A stretch of 64,000 nt of DNA from Daedaleopsis sinensis (lineage: Eukaryota > Basidiomycota > Agaricomycetes > Polyporales > Polyporaceae). Within the stretch, counting starts at the first letter, position 1, and each line of letters begins with the position of its first letter. Shown here piece after piece: positions 11,459 to 23,199 of the stretch. The notes beneath the pieces were generated by a model that worked only from the letters and a program-made list of their open reading frames with translations, ran no database searches and was not told the origin of the DNA. The stretch is from NCBI GenBank assembly GCA_033807695.1, contig CM066302.1, positions 1,674,001-1,738,000 of the forward strand. Direction: 5' to 3'. Both the position numbers and the translations under genes were made by a program.

Positions 11459-14400
11459 TTAATTGCGAGTTATACCGACCACACGTGGGGGAATTCTACC
11501 CAAGTATTGTAGCTTGGTGATCTCATCAAGTAGCTCTAACTCTCGGAACTCTTGCCTAAGACTACCTGCTATTCCCCCAGTCAGTTTGTTTGAGTCAAAT
11601 GCTTGAACAATAATAGTTCCATCAAGCGTTGAGCCCCGAGAGAGACAAGTATAGACCAACTGGTGGGATCTGCAGTTTTGTAGATCACACACATTGAATG
11701 GCCTTGTACGTCCTTGTGAAGCAAAGTCAGTTATTGCAAAATTGGGCACAACCGGGACCTGGTCTCTCTCAATCTCAAGAATACGTCCATTCGGCATTTT
11801 GCATTTGACTTTGCGCTTAGAGTGGGTCAAAGGAACCACATTCTCAGGCAGTCCATCTACTTTGACGGTTGTAGGTGCAGCGGTCAACTTGACAAATAGG
11901 GTGTCCAATCCAAACTTATCCTCAGTGTTTGGGATAGGTCTGGTAGTCCATCCCACCACTACTGCTTCTGCACCATTAGTAACGCAACATTCTGTAGCTT
12001 CGTTGACTTTGATCATAACAGGCATCCCAACGCAAAGCTCAAGTATGCCAGGATGATGCTCTGTCAGATGATGAGACAGTCCCCATAAGGTCTCCTGAAG
12101 TTTCTCATTTACGATGTTATTCTTCCTCTTAGGATTTACCCGCTTGGCACGAACCTTTTTGGTGAGCTCTGATGGGTCAGTCTCTGAAGTAAGTTTGTCA
12201 ATTGAGTAGAATGACTTCAAAGCTGTTCTATTCTCCCTTGCAAATCTCTTACATCCAAGTTCATTAATCTTATCTCTATAAGAGTTCCACGAAGTAATGA
12301 CGGAAACATTGCGGAACTTGGGTTGATTTAACTTGGGACTGTTTGGACCTCTCCCAGCCACTCTAGACTTCAGTAGTTGAATATCATCCTTGGTACATGC
12401 CCGGTACCTAAGATTTTCTAACGCCGTCCGCAACTTGGCATCTTCAGGAGTTTGAGAACGCTGTCTCATGTTCTGTCTAAGGATGACTACGGTAGTAAAC
12501 TGATGCCATAATGCTTTTCCAATAGATGCCTTTTGCTTGTTATGATCATGTGTTCGATGGATTACACGCCCTACGTCATGAGCATATAACACTTTCCCAC
12601 ACATGGCCGGAGGAAGTTGAGCAAAATCACCAGCAAAGATCATATTGATCCCTCCAAAGGGTGCACCATCATTTTGTATTGCAGCACACATTTTGGCACA
12701 TATCTTATATAGACTGCCACAGTCTACCATGCTAACCTCATCCACAAATATGTATTGCACTAATCTTAGTTGATCTCTAACTTGTTGAATGGATGAAATG
12801 GACTCGGTAGAGTCTTTAGATCGGAACCCCAGCATGGAGTGATAGGTCGATCCACCAATCAATGCTGCTGCTGACCCAGTTGGTGCTAGACACATAAACC
12901 GGTAGCTCTCCTGTCTCTCTGCAAAGAAATGGGATAGAGCTTTGATCACTTGGGATTTACCCGTCCCTGCCATTCCCCCCAAGCACATCTTCAAGTGTTC
13001 ACCACAAGATTGTACAGCATGGTTCGCAACAATACGAAATGCTCTTTCTTGCTCCTCGTTCAAACTGAATGAAGCCACCGTACGGTCAATCAGTTCCTTA
13101 GCTTGCGGGTCCCAGCCCTCAAACTCTTTAGACAAAAAGTACTGCTTGTCCACCAATTTTACTTGATTTACCACATTGTTCTCAGGTAACTGGTCCCCAG
13201 GGTTGTCTTTCTTCTTACTCGCTTCAGCAGCTCTTGCATCTAGGATATCTTTTCTCAAATTGTCCAACAGTGTTTTCCAGTCCATAGCAGGCTTATCTGG
13301 CCTCAATCTGCTAGGCAGCCTAGATTTTTGCTCATCCGAAGCACCATCTATGCGGTCCATCCATCCTGACATCTTCATTACATTCTCAGCTGTAGCCATG
13401 CGGGATTTTCTCAAAATCTCTGCTGTGCTGTCTTGATCCCAATCTTCTGCGTTCACTATATCATCCTCCCTATTGGCCGCATCAAACACAATAGCTTGAG
13501 TGTCTATCTCATCCATGTCACCATTGCTCATATACATCGGGTTGGTGCCTCCTTTCTCTGCTTGTTTACGTTGGGCGGAGAAGTCATCTCTTGCATCATT
13601 GCACTCATATCTAATGTGAAAGAATTTCATAACCTCTTTTTCTCGTTTAGTGAATATATGACTTTGGAAAACATTACTCCATGAAGTCTCAGAGTTCGGT
13701 CGCAGGTCTCTACCAGACCTCCAAGGCTTAAATAGAGTCAACATTGTCATGCAATACTCCTCTCTACTTCCAGCATCTTTTCTAGGTATTGCTCCACCAA
13801 TAAAGTTGGGTACAAATGACTCCTTCTCGTCAAGCAGGCATACCTCATGTGTTCTTGCTTGTGGATGTTTGGCTGAGAAGTTAAAGTACGAGGGCGTATT
13901 GGCCTTGGTTTGATTATCCATGGCGATGCGGACTTCACGTTCAAGCTTGGCATTAGTCTTGGATGTAAGCAATAACTCATCGTCAGAGTCATCATCTGGT
14001 ACAGCGGGCATTAGTTTCCCTCCGCCATAGCACATTGTCTCTTCATTATCTGAAATGTCATCCTCGCTATTTCCAGCAATGTCAGGTTCCTCTTCTTCTA
14101 GTTGATTACCATTGCCCGTTGCTGTATTTCTTGGAATTCCCTCGTCCACATGATAGTTGTCTTCAAATTCATCAGATTCATAGGCATTATTTAGATCTTG
14201 CTGTAAGAAGATGGTCTTGCGGCGCCGCTTGGGAACAGGTCTCTTGTGATACCGACGGACCCAGTCGTATACATTTAAGTGTTCAAACTCAATAGGTCTA
14301 TTCATATAGTCAATGACCGGCGATAACGCCACAATGCGCTTTGGGCCTTCGGTATTACTCTTTTCACAATCTACGACCACTGTGGATCTACCCTCCTGCG

Positions 14401-15922
14401 ATACATCCTTTGAATCTTCCCATGCTTGCATAATCTCAAGCACATATCCTCTCCAAAAGCATGCCCGAAACTTGTGAGCAGTATAATGGTCTGGATGTTT
14501 GAGTAGATACATAGCAGCCATAGGTCCGCCTATCTCCGATGCCGCTGTCAATGCATTAACCATCTTAGTGACTAGTGAACGAGCTTTGTCTTTGGAGCTG
14601 TGGTCGCCGCCAATTAACTCGACATTTCTCTCAAATACCTTTTGAATAGATTGGAACATGACATGAGTTTTCAAAGGTGTTTTAGTGATATAGTCAGCTA
14701 CATATGCAATAACTGACTTTATGGCGGTTCCAGACAGTAAACTTGTCACATCATGATTGCATCGGAGTAGATATGAGGCTGATGGGGTAAATGTATTCAG
14801 CCAAGGCTCTCCCTTCTTCATGAGAAGGGCTCCTGACTCCGGATCTACTGCAGTTTCAGTAAAAGTGTCTCGAGGGAACCGTGCTTTACAGACTTTAGTT
14901 ACAGGGTCTGTGCAACCGCGATTATCCACTTCTTGCAATCCATTCTGCGCACCTTTGGATACATAGTCTTTCCGGTTTCTTGTAGTACACTTGTGAACAT
15001 TAGATGTATACAAGATTTCGTCAATCTCATCTTCATACTCGGACCTCCACTTGTGATATGCTGTACAGCCATCACAATCTGTTCTGCTAGCATGAGTACA
15101 TTGTACCGGAGGTACTTGAGGTAACCTTTCCGTAGTGGGTACGCGGAATGGATTTTTCACCTTGGCATTCTCAAGTCTTTCACCTATGGATTCCATATCT
15201 CCTTGCAGAAATTCACCCTTGTGTACGCTCTCCAAGTACTCAACCATCTCCTTTTGGAATGTGGACTCAGGATCCATAATGCGTTCACGAATTTCCTGGG
15301 GAGTCAAACTGTTTTTGATCCATAGTAGCATGTGTAAGTGTAAAGTAAGCCGTCCCTGCTGCTCCACTGTTCCATAGTATCCCGCAGTATCACCATATAG
15401 TCCAGGCCTGTCAAGGCCTTCACCCAGGACGTGTTTCAAGAATAACTGCACCATTACATTGAAAAATCGAGCTCCAGCCACAGGATTGTTCGCAATGAGA
15501 CGCATCCGTTCATCTTGTGTTCTAAACTTTGGAACATAGGTCTGGTTAGTATCTGCCATATATAATGCCAGCGGATGTCTTACATTGGCGGGAGCAAATG
15601 TGATAAACCAGGAAGGTGCCCCTAAGTATGAAACCATAGACCATATTTCATTCCTCATATACTTTTTGCTAGTAATAGAACCTTGCACACAATGATTGAC
15701 ATGATCCAGGTCGTTTAGCACTTTAAAGCACTCCTTCTCTGCCTCTGTCTCAGCTTTCGCCGGTCCCGACTTCATTCTCTCCACAAGATCACGCAGCGTA
15801 GGTAAGTTAATACTAAGTATCCGACTTGCAATATCCTGGAATTTATGCCGGTCTGCCAAGATATAACCTCCTGTTGTAGACTTCTTGATTTGTTCATGAT
15901 TCAGGGCTACAAGAGGGAACAT
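11459..15922 (-). pseudogene. Helitron Rep-helicase segment, copy 1
   Basis: A continuous frame of 1,529 codons (11459-16048), of which the part from FPLVALNHEQ onward is homologous. The Rep domain carries the HUH-type metal site LHLHM (His 237 and 239 of the open frame) and the paired catalytic tyrosines YVADY (449 and 453). Both tyrosines are used to nick and transfer single strands in Helitrons. The helicase domain shows Walker A GMAGTGKS (1025-1032), the DEVSM Walker B site (1103-1104), FAGDFAQLPP and a C-terminal YTCLSRGST arginine motif near 1470. All catalytic residues are present, but the N-terminus is out of frame and a TAA replaces a Glu codon at 11459. Confidence 0.9.
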
Positions 15923-17339
15923 TGAACTCTTTATGAGTAGGTACATTGGGCCCAATATACATAAATGCCAGCACTTCATCCAAGTCTTCACGGGCAGGGG
16001 GTAGCACGCTATATATTTTTGGCATAGGTAAAGAGTGACTGACCACATTGGCTTTCATTTTCGACATTCCGGAGACATGAACTTTGACTATACATATATT
16101 ATGCTTGACTGTGGAGATAAGCATCTTTTCCGTCCAACTGAGGCCATTTAATTGAGAAGGAATCTCTCCCATCCATAAACCGTTCGCCAGGCTATCAATT
16201 GGTATCTTCCCTTGGCGCAGATCCTTTGTACAGTTTTGACACAAGTCATTGCAGTTAGGCAATAGTACGGGCCCGGGTATCTCAACAATTGCATCATCGC
16301 TGGAATGCCGTTCTTTGCGGGTTACCGGCCCATCAGGGACCAGGGGATGCAGATCAATATTTGAATCATGTACATTCTGCAGTTCTGAACAAGGCGTAAG
16401 TAAACCACAGACACAACATGCAGACTCTAGAAAGTTATCAATTGTTATGTCCTCGGCATACCCTTTGACTATATTTTCCTCCAGTTCTCTTGTTAAGGGT
16501 TTTGGTGGAAAGTTCATGTTGTCGCATTGCTTTGCAATACGCTGTCTATGCGCTTGAACCCGCTCCCGAGACGTCTTCACCGGTCCGATCAATCCAAAGA
16601 CCGCAATATATTTTGGGCATACCGAACACTCATGGTCTTTGATTTTCTCTAAGATGATCTCTTTTGAGTGATGCATGCTAATGTCAGATATATTATGCTT
16701 TAATGCAACATCCAGCAGGGCAGGTTTGGTCAATCGGGGCACTAATACCCGGAGAGGTAAATTAATCCCAACAGCGGTGTTGTTTCCGGTAAATGTGTCC
16801 TTTAGATTATACGATAAGAAACGGAACTGGGCATTTGGTTGTAAGTCTCCAAGTGCAGGATACTCAGACAATTTCGCCATTGACCATGATCTGGTGGTGC
16901 CTTTACCACCGTTGTTCCTACGAGCAACAGGACGTTCACCTCCATAGCATGTCAGAGTCTCCTTCGCAGCAGACAGATGGCAGTAGTTTGGCATCCCATG
17001 GGTATGCAAGCTACGAGAATGATTATAGATGATCTTTAGTCGTAGAATCTCACCATCGTGTTTGAGATATAATCCTCTGTGTAGACCGTGTTTGATAAGT
17101 ACTATGTTAAGCTTGAGCTGGCTCAATGAGCTGTAGTAAGACTTGCTCAAGTCATAATATGTTTCTACCATGTCTCCGTTCCCATAGACAGGGATATAAT
17201 AATCAATGGGAGTGCTGGTCAAGAGGGTGCCTCCCAAAACCCTGCCCGCAAGGGGCGCAGTACTTGTCAAGCGGGTGTCTGCAAAACCCCGAGTGCTGGC
17301 TAGCAACTCATAATAATAGGTATTGTAGATCGGCCGCAC
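15923..17339 (-). pseudogene. Helitron copy 1 N-terminal segment (DUF6570-like)
   Basis: About 475 codons of the N-terminal half of the Helitron protein. Two CxxC-type sites (ECSVCPKY and SACCVCGLLTP) suggest zinc binding. The stretch SLANGLWMGEIPSQL followed by LSWTEKMLIS and a KVHVSG strand is the signature usually labelled DUF6570 in fungal Helitrons. The frame ends at THKEF, where the deletion joins it out of frame to the Rep part. The apparent first codon at 17339 is GTG, so the true start is uncertain; an in-frame ATG lies inside at NGDMVETYY. The segment continues homologous in copy 2 to the window edge. Confidence 0.75.
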
Positions 17340-17418
17340 AGCGGTACAATGGTGTTCTATAGGGGTAGAGGATAGAGCTAGAGGGGAAAGTTAGAGAGGG
17401 CTATTCATTTGCAGTTTA

Positions 17419-17595
17419 CTACTTGCACTTACCTCCTTGAACGTCACAGTAGACTTCTAAGTTGTAAGTTTTGATCGGCCAGGAAAGAGATGTGCAAAGT
17501 GCTCGAGCATGAGATATAACTGCTGCGATTATGCAGAGCATAAAGACAGCCTTCTGTAGCCATGATAACGAGGTCATCTTTGAGTATTGAGACAT
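17419..17595 (-). CDS. possible small secreted peptide or first exon
   Basis: An ATG at 17595 (or 17577) opens a frame with a strong hydrophobic segment after a short polar start (AVFMLCIIAAVI, then SHARA), which looks like a signal peptide with a possible cleavage after ARA. A short Cys-containing tail ends at 17419. A GTAAGT donor overlaps the end, so it may be exon 1 of a gene cut off where Helitron copy 1 begins at about 17.34 kb. No acceptor was found on the other side. Confidence 0.3.
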   Translation of the reverse strand: MSQYSKMTSLSWLQKAVFMLCIIAAVISHARALCTSLSWPIKTYNLEVYCDVQGGKCK

Positions 17596-17689
17596 GTTGG
17601 TCGGTCTGATGATGTGCAGGATAGAGGTTGTTGAAGAGACAGAAATGCTAGGGGGCAACTTCAACTTCAACATGCTCGCTTGCATGAAA

Positions 17690-18009
17690 AGTCATGTGAC
17701 CGTGTTTTCTTGATAAAGGATGCGCGTCTTTCCCAGACTCCAGTTTAAGAAGCAGTCCTGTTGAAGCAGACCAAATGCGATGCTTCCAAATCTCTGGTAT
17801 AAGTAAACTGCGAACAGATTACATGCGGGAGACTATTAGGAAGTCCATACACCGTCAACACAACACTACCAAAATACTGCACCGGAAACGTATGATAGGG
17901 AGCAAAGGCGATAAGAGCAGGAGGGAGCAAAATACCAGAGTAGACGTCTGCCATTGAAGATGGCGGAGATGGGATGAACATAGCCGGAAGGAGACATAGA
18001 AAGTGAAAT
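17690..18009. other. spacer
   Basis: No gene recognised. It holds the 3' flank of the 18.0-20.9 kb gene. Confidence 0.4.
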
Positions 18010-20923
18010 CTACACGCTCTTGCTACCGTACTTGGACACCAAAGCAGCGCCATACAAGTTCATCGACAGCACCGTGTCAGCCTTGTTGTAAGCAGGAGGC
18101 TTGTCACTGGATGACCCCCCGCCCTGACGGACAAAGTCAAAGGTACTGACGCTGTGATAGACGATGGCGAGGTCACCAAACTCCAGATCCTGCTGAAGAC
18201 GAGGAAGAGAGGCCACATTCTCGTGCAAGTACTGCAGCCCTTCGTCCTTGTCAAGAGTAAAGTACTCTCGAGCATCCCAGATAGCAACTGGGCATTGGTT
18301 AGACTCTGAAGACAATATAAGCACAGCAGCAACGCACAGTTCTCAGTGGAGCTCCAGCTGGTCTTGTCCCGCATGTCAAGTAGAGAGCGTGCTGGGCCTG
18401 CTGCAGTTCGCTTGGGGGTCTGAGCCTTGCGGAGCATGGCCGGGCTGGCCCCCATTCCACCAAGAGACCGTCCTTCATGAACCGTTGTCAGCATAAGTAC
18501 TCCAAAGCGAACATCGCAAACATACCGGGGTTGGGCTTCATGCCAGGGGTATCGGGGTATGTGCGGAAAACTAAACCAATTTGACGGTGCTCTCCAATTC
18601 CAGCCCCAAAGTTCTGAACTCCAAGTACCTCTTGGCCAAAGATAGTGCCGTAGAATGCAATAGAACGCTCCAGTTCCCCCCGCAGCGGGACCCCCAAGAA
18701 CTCCTTGATTGTACGCACAGGGGCGGTGGACATCTGAGCGGGTTCAATCATGTGACAACCAAGGCACACAACCATGGTGGCACAGATCAGGCGGGGAGGA
18801 GTAGGGCTGTTGACGTTGGCAGCTAAGCAGAAGGCCCGTGAGTTGTTGTACTGGTATGCTTTGGCAAGAGTAGGATCGGCACGAGCAGCGTTGATGACAA
18901 ACGGGTCATCCGCCTTGCCGTCGTGACTGAACTTCACCAGGTCTTCTAGCGCCCTACGAGTACATAAGAATGAGCAATTTCCACAGCTTCACAATGTAGA
19001 GACTTACTGAGGGTGTACATCATAGGGACCATCGATGATGTGGTCGTAAAGAAGTGCAGAACTCATAATGCTGCTGCCAGTATCTATTGCGCAGGGCCTA
19101 CGGGAAATATTAGACGACCTCTAAAGCTTAACTTAAGATCCAAATACTTACTGCAATACCGGAAGAGACTTGTACGACTCCCGCAAGAGATCGCACATCG
19201 CCCCAGGAGTCTCAAAGTCAAGGATACCCTCGTTCATATTCTCTTCAATGTGGATGTCCTGCATCCTGGAGAAAGCACTCGGTTGAGATAGAGAACGTGC
19301 AACATGTATTAAAAGTGACACATACGCTTCCGTAACATGGGCAACATCGCCCTTAGCAGACTCATCCAAAGCATCGGTAAACAACTTCGACTGCCTGCGA
19401 TATCTATGAGAAGTGTAAAGGATATGAGAAGAGAAAACGATGTAAAGTAAGGGGAGCATTACGTGTCGGAGGAGCGGTCAATGTCAGAGGGATTGAAAAA
19501 TGCATCTGCAGAGCTATTGCCCGCAGTTAGAAGCAGAAGATGATGGACGTGTTTTGTAGTCTCACTTAGGAGCCTTAGTGTCCTTGACCTTCCTCGGAGT
19601 GCCCCGAACAGCAGCCTTGGCAGCAGTGTTACCACGGGGAAGAGGAGGTGCGGTCTGAACCTTCTTGTCAACCATCTCGACACCTCGGTGGTTGCGTTTG
19701 GGGGTGGCCCTACATAACCATCTGGGTCAGCATAGGATGTGTAGCATGGGGAATCTGTAGACACGTACTCGACCATCTCAACATCCTCGTCCTCGTTGGA
19801 AACAGGAGTTCTGATCTGAATGTCAGATAAGTGGCGCTATAAGGGGCATGACACTTACTCCTCTCTGACCTTCTTGGCAGGTGAAGCCCTACAGATCGAG
19901 TTGTCAGTATAAAGTAAATGAGCACTGTAAGTCATAAGACTCACTCCTCTTCAGAGTCCTCATCTGAGTAGGATCTACGAGTAGAGGTTAGTACAATGTT
20001 AGAGTGGAGGCCGCTGTAGACTTACTCCTTGGTGCGCTTCCTGCTAGGAGTGCTGGCAGGCGCCACAGCAAAAGTGGGCTTCATCGTGAGGGTATTCTTG
20101 GGCTTCCTGTAGACCGGTCAGTACACAGACAAGTCAGGTATATGTGAACATACTTGGGGGAGGGGCTCTCTTGACTAACTGGCACCTCACCCTTCTTGAG
20201 AGAGCGACTAGAGACAGACATCAGGGGAGGGCTGAGGGTGTGGAGATATTCACTTACCGGATCTTAGGACTCTCCGGAGTGGAGGCCTTGCGAGCAACCA
20301 GCTTGCGGTCAGTAGTGACTTTCTTAATGGCCTGCTCGACAGCCTGGATTTCCTCCTGGTAGTCCTCGTCATCTTCGTTGCTGGCAACAGAGACGTAGCT
20401 GACATCGTCATCGCTGAAAGATGTTGGTGCATGGATAAACGCCAATTTTAGAATGCACTTACGAAGTAATGTCCACACCCGACCTCTCCTCAGTGTTATC
20501 TTCCTCCCCATGGTCCTCCTCCTCCTTGGCTGCCTCCTCCTCGTCAACCTCCTCAGCCTCATCTTCAACAATCTCAGGACTGCGGTGGATGTAAGTCAGT
20601 GAGAGTGGAGATCTACAAAGAGGAGACACGTACGTGATGGGCTTCTTGACCACGGAGCGTCCTCGAGCCTTGGGCTTCGCCCTATGGAACATTTGTAAGG
20701 TTGAGGTTACTTAGACATGAATAATGAATACGCACGTAGGAGTAGGCTTTGGAGCAGCCTTGGAAGTCTTGGTAGCAGGCTTGGCTGCAGCCTTGATCGC
20801 AGCAGCCTTTGCTGTCGTGGTCTTGACGGTGGCAGCCTTGGTGGGTGTACCCTTGACGGGGGTCGGCTTGGCGGCAGCAGCCCGGCCAGAGGGAGTGCAA
20901 GTACGAGCAGCACGAGAAGACAT
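18010..20923 (-). CDS. multi-exon gene, disordered N-terminus plus unknown C-terminal domain
   Basis: The ATG at 20923 starts an Ala/Lys/Pro-rich, histone-tail-like exon (MSSRAARTCTPSGR...). About a dozen short exons follow, separated by introns of about 45-60 bp with clean GTRNGT/YAG borders (first donor at 20735, acceptor at 20682). The middle is acidic (runs of Glu/Asp near 20470-20580) with basic patches, typical of a nuclear disordered protein. The C-terminal 300 or so residues (from about 19500 to 18010) are well composed. They include SDIDRSSDTYRRQSKLF, LLYDHIIDGPYDVHPQ and a long exon (18530-18960) with LICATMVVCLGCHM. Junctions I checked keep frame and the stop is a TAG at 18010-18012. 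I do not recognise the domain. Its charged N-terminus suggests chromatin or DNA contact, but that is inference only. It appears intact. Confidence 0.72.
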
Positions 20924-21059
20924 GATAGAGGCAAAGAGTGCAGTAAGCAACAAGAAGGGAAATGAGGCGAGATGAGAGTGATGAGGGAAATGGGATGAGG
21001 AGAGAGCACGGAGAGCAAGGAGGCGGAAGACTGTGTAGGTAGAGTTCAAGAATGATGGA

Positions 21060-21599
21060 CTCTAAGGCAACAGCGGGTCAGGCAGGGCTTATATAGCCCA
21101 AAACCAAGACCCAGAACACCTTCAGCCACCCGCGGTGCCAGGAGTGCGTGCACATAGGCAACCCGCTAGTGCAGACCTCAAAATATGCGAGGGCGCGGCC
21201 CGCTGATGGAATGCACAGCGATGACCTGCAAGCCTCTTCACGAATATGCTGCAGCGCAAGTTCTTCAATTTATCTCAGGTGCTCTAGTATGTATAAGCCT
21301 GTACAGATTAAGTTAAAGGGGAGAAGGAAATGTGGAGAAGAAGAGAGCTTAAAGAGTACGCTGCAAGCCTGGACAGAGCAACCCGTCTTCCCAAATAAGC
21401 GAGTCGGGTAACTGACCGGGGCATGCGCCTGCCTGTCTGTTCTGGCACAAGTTTAGAGCCAAGCGGCCGCGTAACTGCGTAGACCGTCAGCATGTTTGGC
21501 ATGAAACGGTGTCCGAACGGCAATGCTGACCTGAGCGATGCAGACGCAGCCCGGCGACGGCGCCCGCATCCGAGGCATGCATGACTGGCTTTAATCAAT
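21060..21599. other. probable promoter region and spacer
   Basis: Upstream of the gene starting at 20923. A TATA-like TTATATAG lies at about 21091-21098 (minus-strand reading CTATATAA), about 170 bp before the start codon, so it could serve that gene. No other gene is supported. Confidence 0.3.
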
Positions 21600-21604
21600 T
21601 CGAT

Positions 21605-21745
21605 TGCTTCGACTCTTGAATCAATCCACTCACCCCACTCTCATGAATGGATCCAATCACCCCACTCTCTTGAATCAATCCACTCACTCCACTCTCTTGA
21701 ACCAATCCAATCACTCCACTCTCTGGACTCTCATGAATCAATCAT
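21605..21745. repeat. 27-bp tandem repeats, block 1
   Basis: About five diverged copies of a unit built on AATCAATCCAATCACTCCA then CTCTCTTG. The same unit recurs at 22245-22480, next to the gag fragment, so the two blocks probably belong to one retroelement or its flank. Confidence 0.7.
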
Positions 21746-22244
21746 GTTGAACTCAGTGCAATCACTCTCGTTCTATTGCACCGCTCAAGCCGCAATTTTT
21801 ACTATAGGTTACATACCATGCACTCCACCGACGCTCGCGTTCCGGTGAGGCGAATGAGGATGGATGTGGGGTGAGTACAAGCAAAACTAGTGTGTGTGCA
21901 GAAGCACCTGTGTTGGTGTTCCAGTTAGCTGCTGCCGGCGTAGAGAGCCACAAAGTGCAATTTGCGGAGAGCATAGGCACAACCAGCAACAGTAGCTGCA
22001 CCAGCGGACTCCGTGGACATCTGCTGGACGTCCTTCGAGGCCTAGGACACATGAAGTCTAAGGACTCTAGAGCTCGACACAATGGTCTATTTACGTGTGC
22101 GCCAGCCCCGTGGGAAAGACCTCTACAGGAGTCGAGTGACCGGATGGATTCTTGAGACATTGGATCTATTTCAAGTGAGTCTATTGATTCATGCTACTCC
22201 AGCTTGTGGAGTGAGCCAATCAGTGCACAAGAGTAGACTATGAA

Positions 22245-22480
22245 TTGTCATGAATCAATCCAGTCACTTGAAGAGGCAAGCAGATCGGGCGACGGAGTGT
22301 GACACTGCAACTCTCATGAATGGATCCAATCACCCCACTCTCTTCAATCAACCCAATCACTCCACTCTCTTGAACCAATCCAATCACTCCACTCTCTTGA
22401 ATCAATCCAATCACTCCACTCACTCAACTCTCTCATCAATGGATCCAATCACCCCACTCTCTTGAATCAACCCAAGCTCT
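22245..22480 (+). repeat. 27-bp tandem repeats, block 2, coding-phase
   Basis: Repeated units of 27 bp encode a nine-residue repeat (NHSTLLNQS) in the frame from the ATG at 22250. The last unit runs into the gag-like protein. Because 27 is a multiple of three, copy number can change without breaking the frame. A one-base phase difference now separates the array frame from the gag frame. Confidence 0.7.
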
Positions 22481-23190
22481 CCAATCGCAACTTTCAGTCA
22501 TGGAAGCTCGACATGGAGGCTAGGCTTCGCACTCTTGGTTGTCTTCGCATCGTGCAAGGCACTGAGACCAGGCCTTCGTTCGTCCCGCCTCTGGACGCTG
22601 GAGAACGTCGCGATCTGCGCGATTTCGACAACAAGGTGGACCTGGCAGCAGGGGAGATCTGGGGTTGCGTGGAGAGGGAGCAGCACACGCATCTGGAGTC
22701 CATTCGGGACGATCCTGCGGCGATGTGGGTGAAGTTGGAGGCCGTGCACATGCAGAAACGTCCAGGTACGCGTTTTAACACCTACAACGCGCTCCTGAGC
22801 CTCCAAAAGGCCGACGACGAATCCCTATCCTCCCTCGCCACCCGGGCTTTGCAGCTGAAGTCCGACATGAAGTCCCTTCGACCCCCGGGGTTTGGCATTG
22901 CACAACTCGACGATGAGCTCGTCCTGATGACTCTCATCCGTGCGATGCCTGCAGAGTACGCTGCTCTGAGGCAAACGCTGCTCCTCGACGACTCCCTGAC
23001 CTGGGAGAAGTTGCAGGACGCGTTCATCGCGCTCGAAAACCAACCGGGACAGTCCTCCTTGACTCCCGTCCTCTCCAACGCCGCCTCCTCCGTCGAATGC
23101 ACGTTTTGCGGCATGTCGGGCCACCCGGAGACTCCCTCCCCCAGCCCATCTTCATCACCCTCTCGCTCTGCCGCCAAGTTCCTTCTCTGA
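22250..23190 (+). pseudogene. copia-type gag fragment
   Basis: The frame from about 22462 has the typical start of Ty1/copia Gag (PKLSNRNFQSWKLDMEARL). The helical Gag core follows (about 22620-23060, including MWVKLEAVH, a Leu-rich SSLATRALQLK and LVLMTLIRAMPAEY). A single zinc-knuckle beginning, CTFCGMSGH, sits at about 23098. The knuckle lacks its last Cys and the frame turns into a Ser/Pro run and stops at 23190, so protease, integrase and reverse transcriptase are absent. Gag packages the element's RNA in intact copies. No long terminal repeat was identified. It abuts the gene starting at 23200. Confidence 0.75.
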
Positions 23191-23199
23191 CCTGTTACA

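Larger units (their letters stand above)
10244..17339 (-). mobile_element. Helitron copy 1 (coding part), disabled
   Basis: The coding part of a rolling-circle Helitron transposon. In order it encodes a Cys-rich/DUF6570-like N-terminus, an HUH-type replication initiator, a Pif1-like superfamily 1 helicase and a ubiquitin-protease-like C-terminus. Copy 2 (57.7-64.0 kb, same strand) is roughly nine-tenths identical and allows the lesions to be read. They are a deletion of about 541 bp with a frameshift near 15918-15924, a stop at 11459-11461 where copy 2 has GAA, and a TGA at 10850-10852. The frames before and after both stops are identical, so the ancestor was one polyprotein of more than 2,300 residues. 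The element ends outside the coding region were not located. Confidence 0.9.

Noticed and set aside
20736..20923. linker histone H1 gene
   Set aside because: The exon has an H1-tail-like Lys/Ala/Pro composition but no globular winged-helix domain follows; composition alone is not enough.
20711..21049. Leu/Ser/Arg-rich open frames opposite and beside the first exon of the 18.0-20.9 kb gene
   Set aside because: They are shadows of the Ala/Lys/Pro-rich exon and its upstream CT-rich tract.
21605..22480. CRISPR-like or centromeric repeat array
   Set aside because: The two blocks are short 27-bp tandem repeats, one in coding phase beside gag; there are no spacers.
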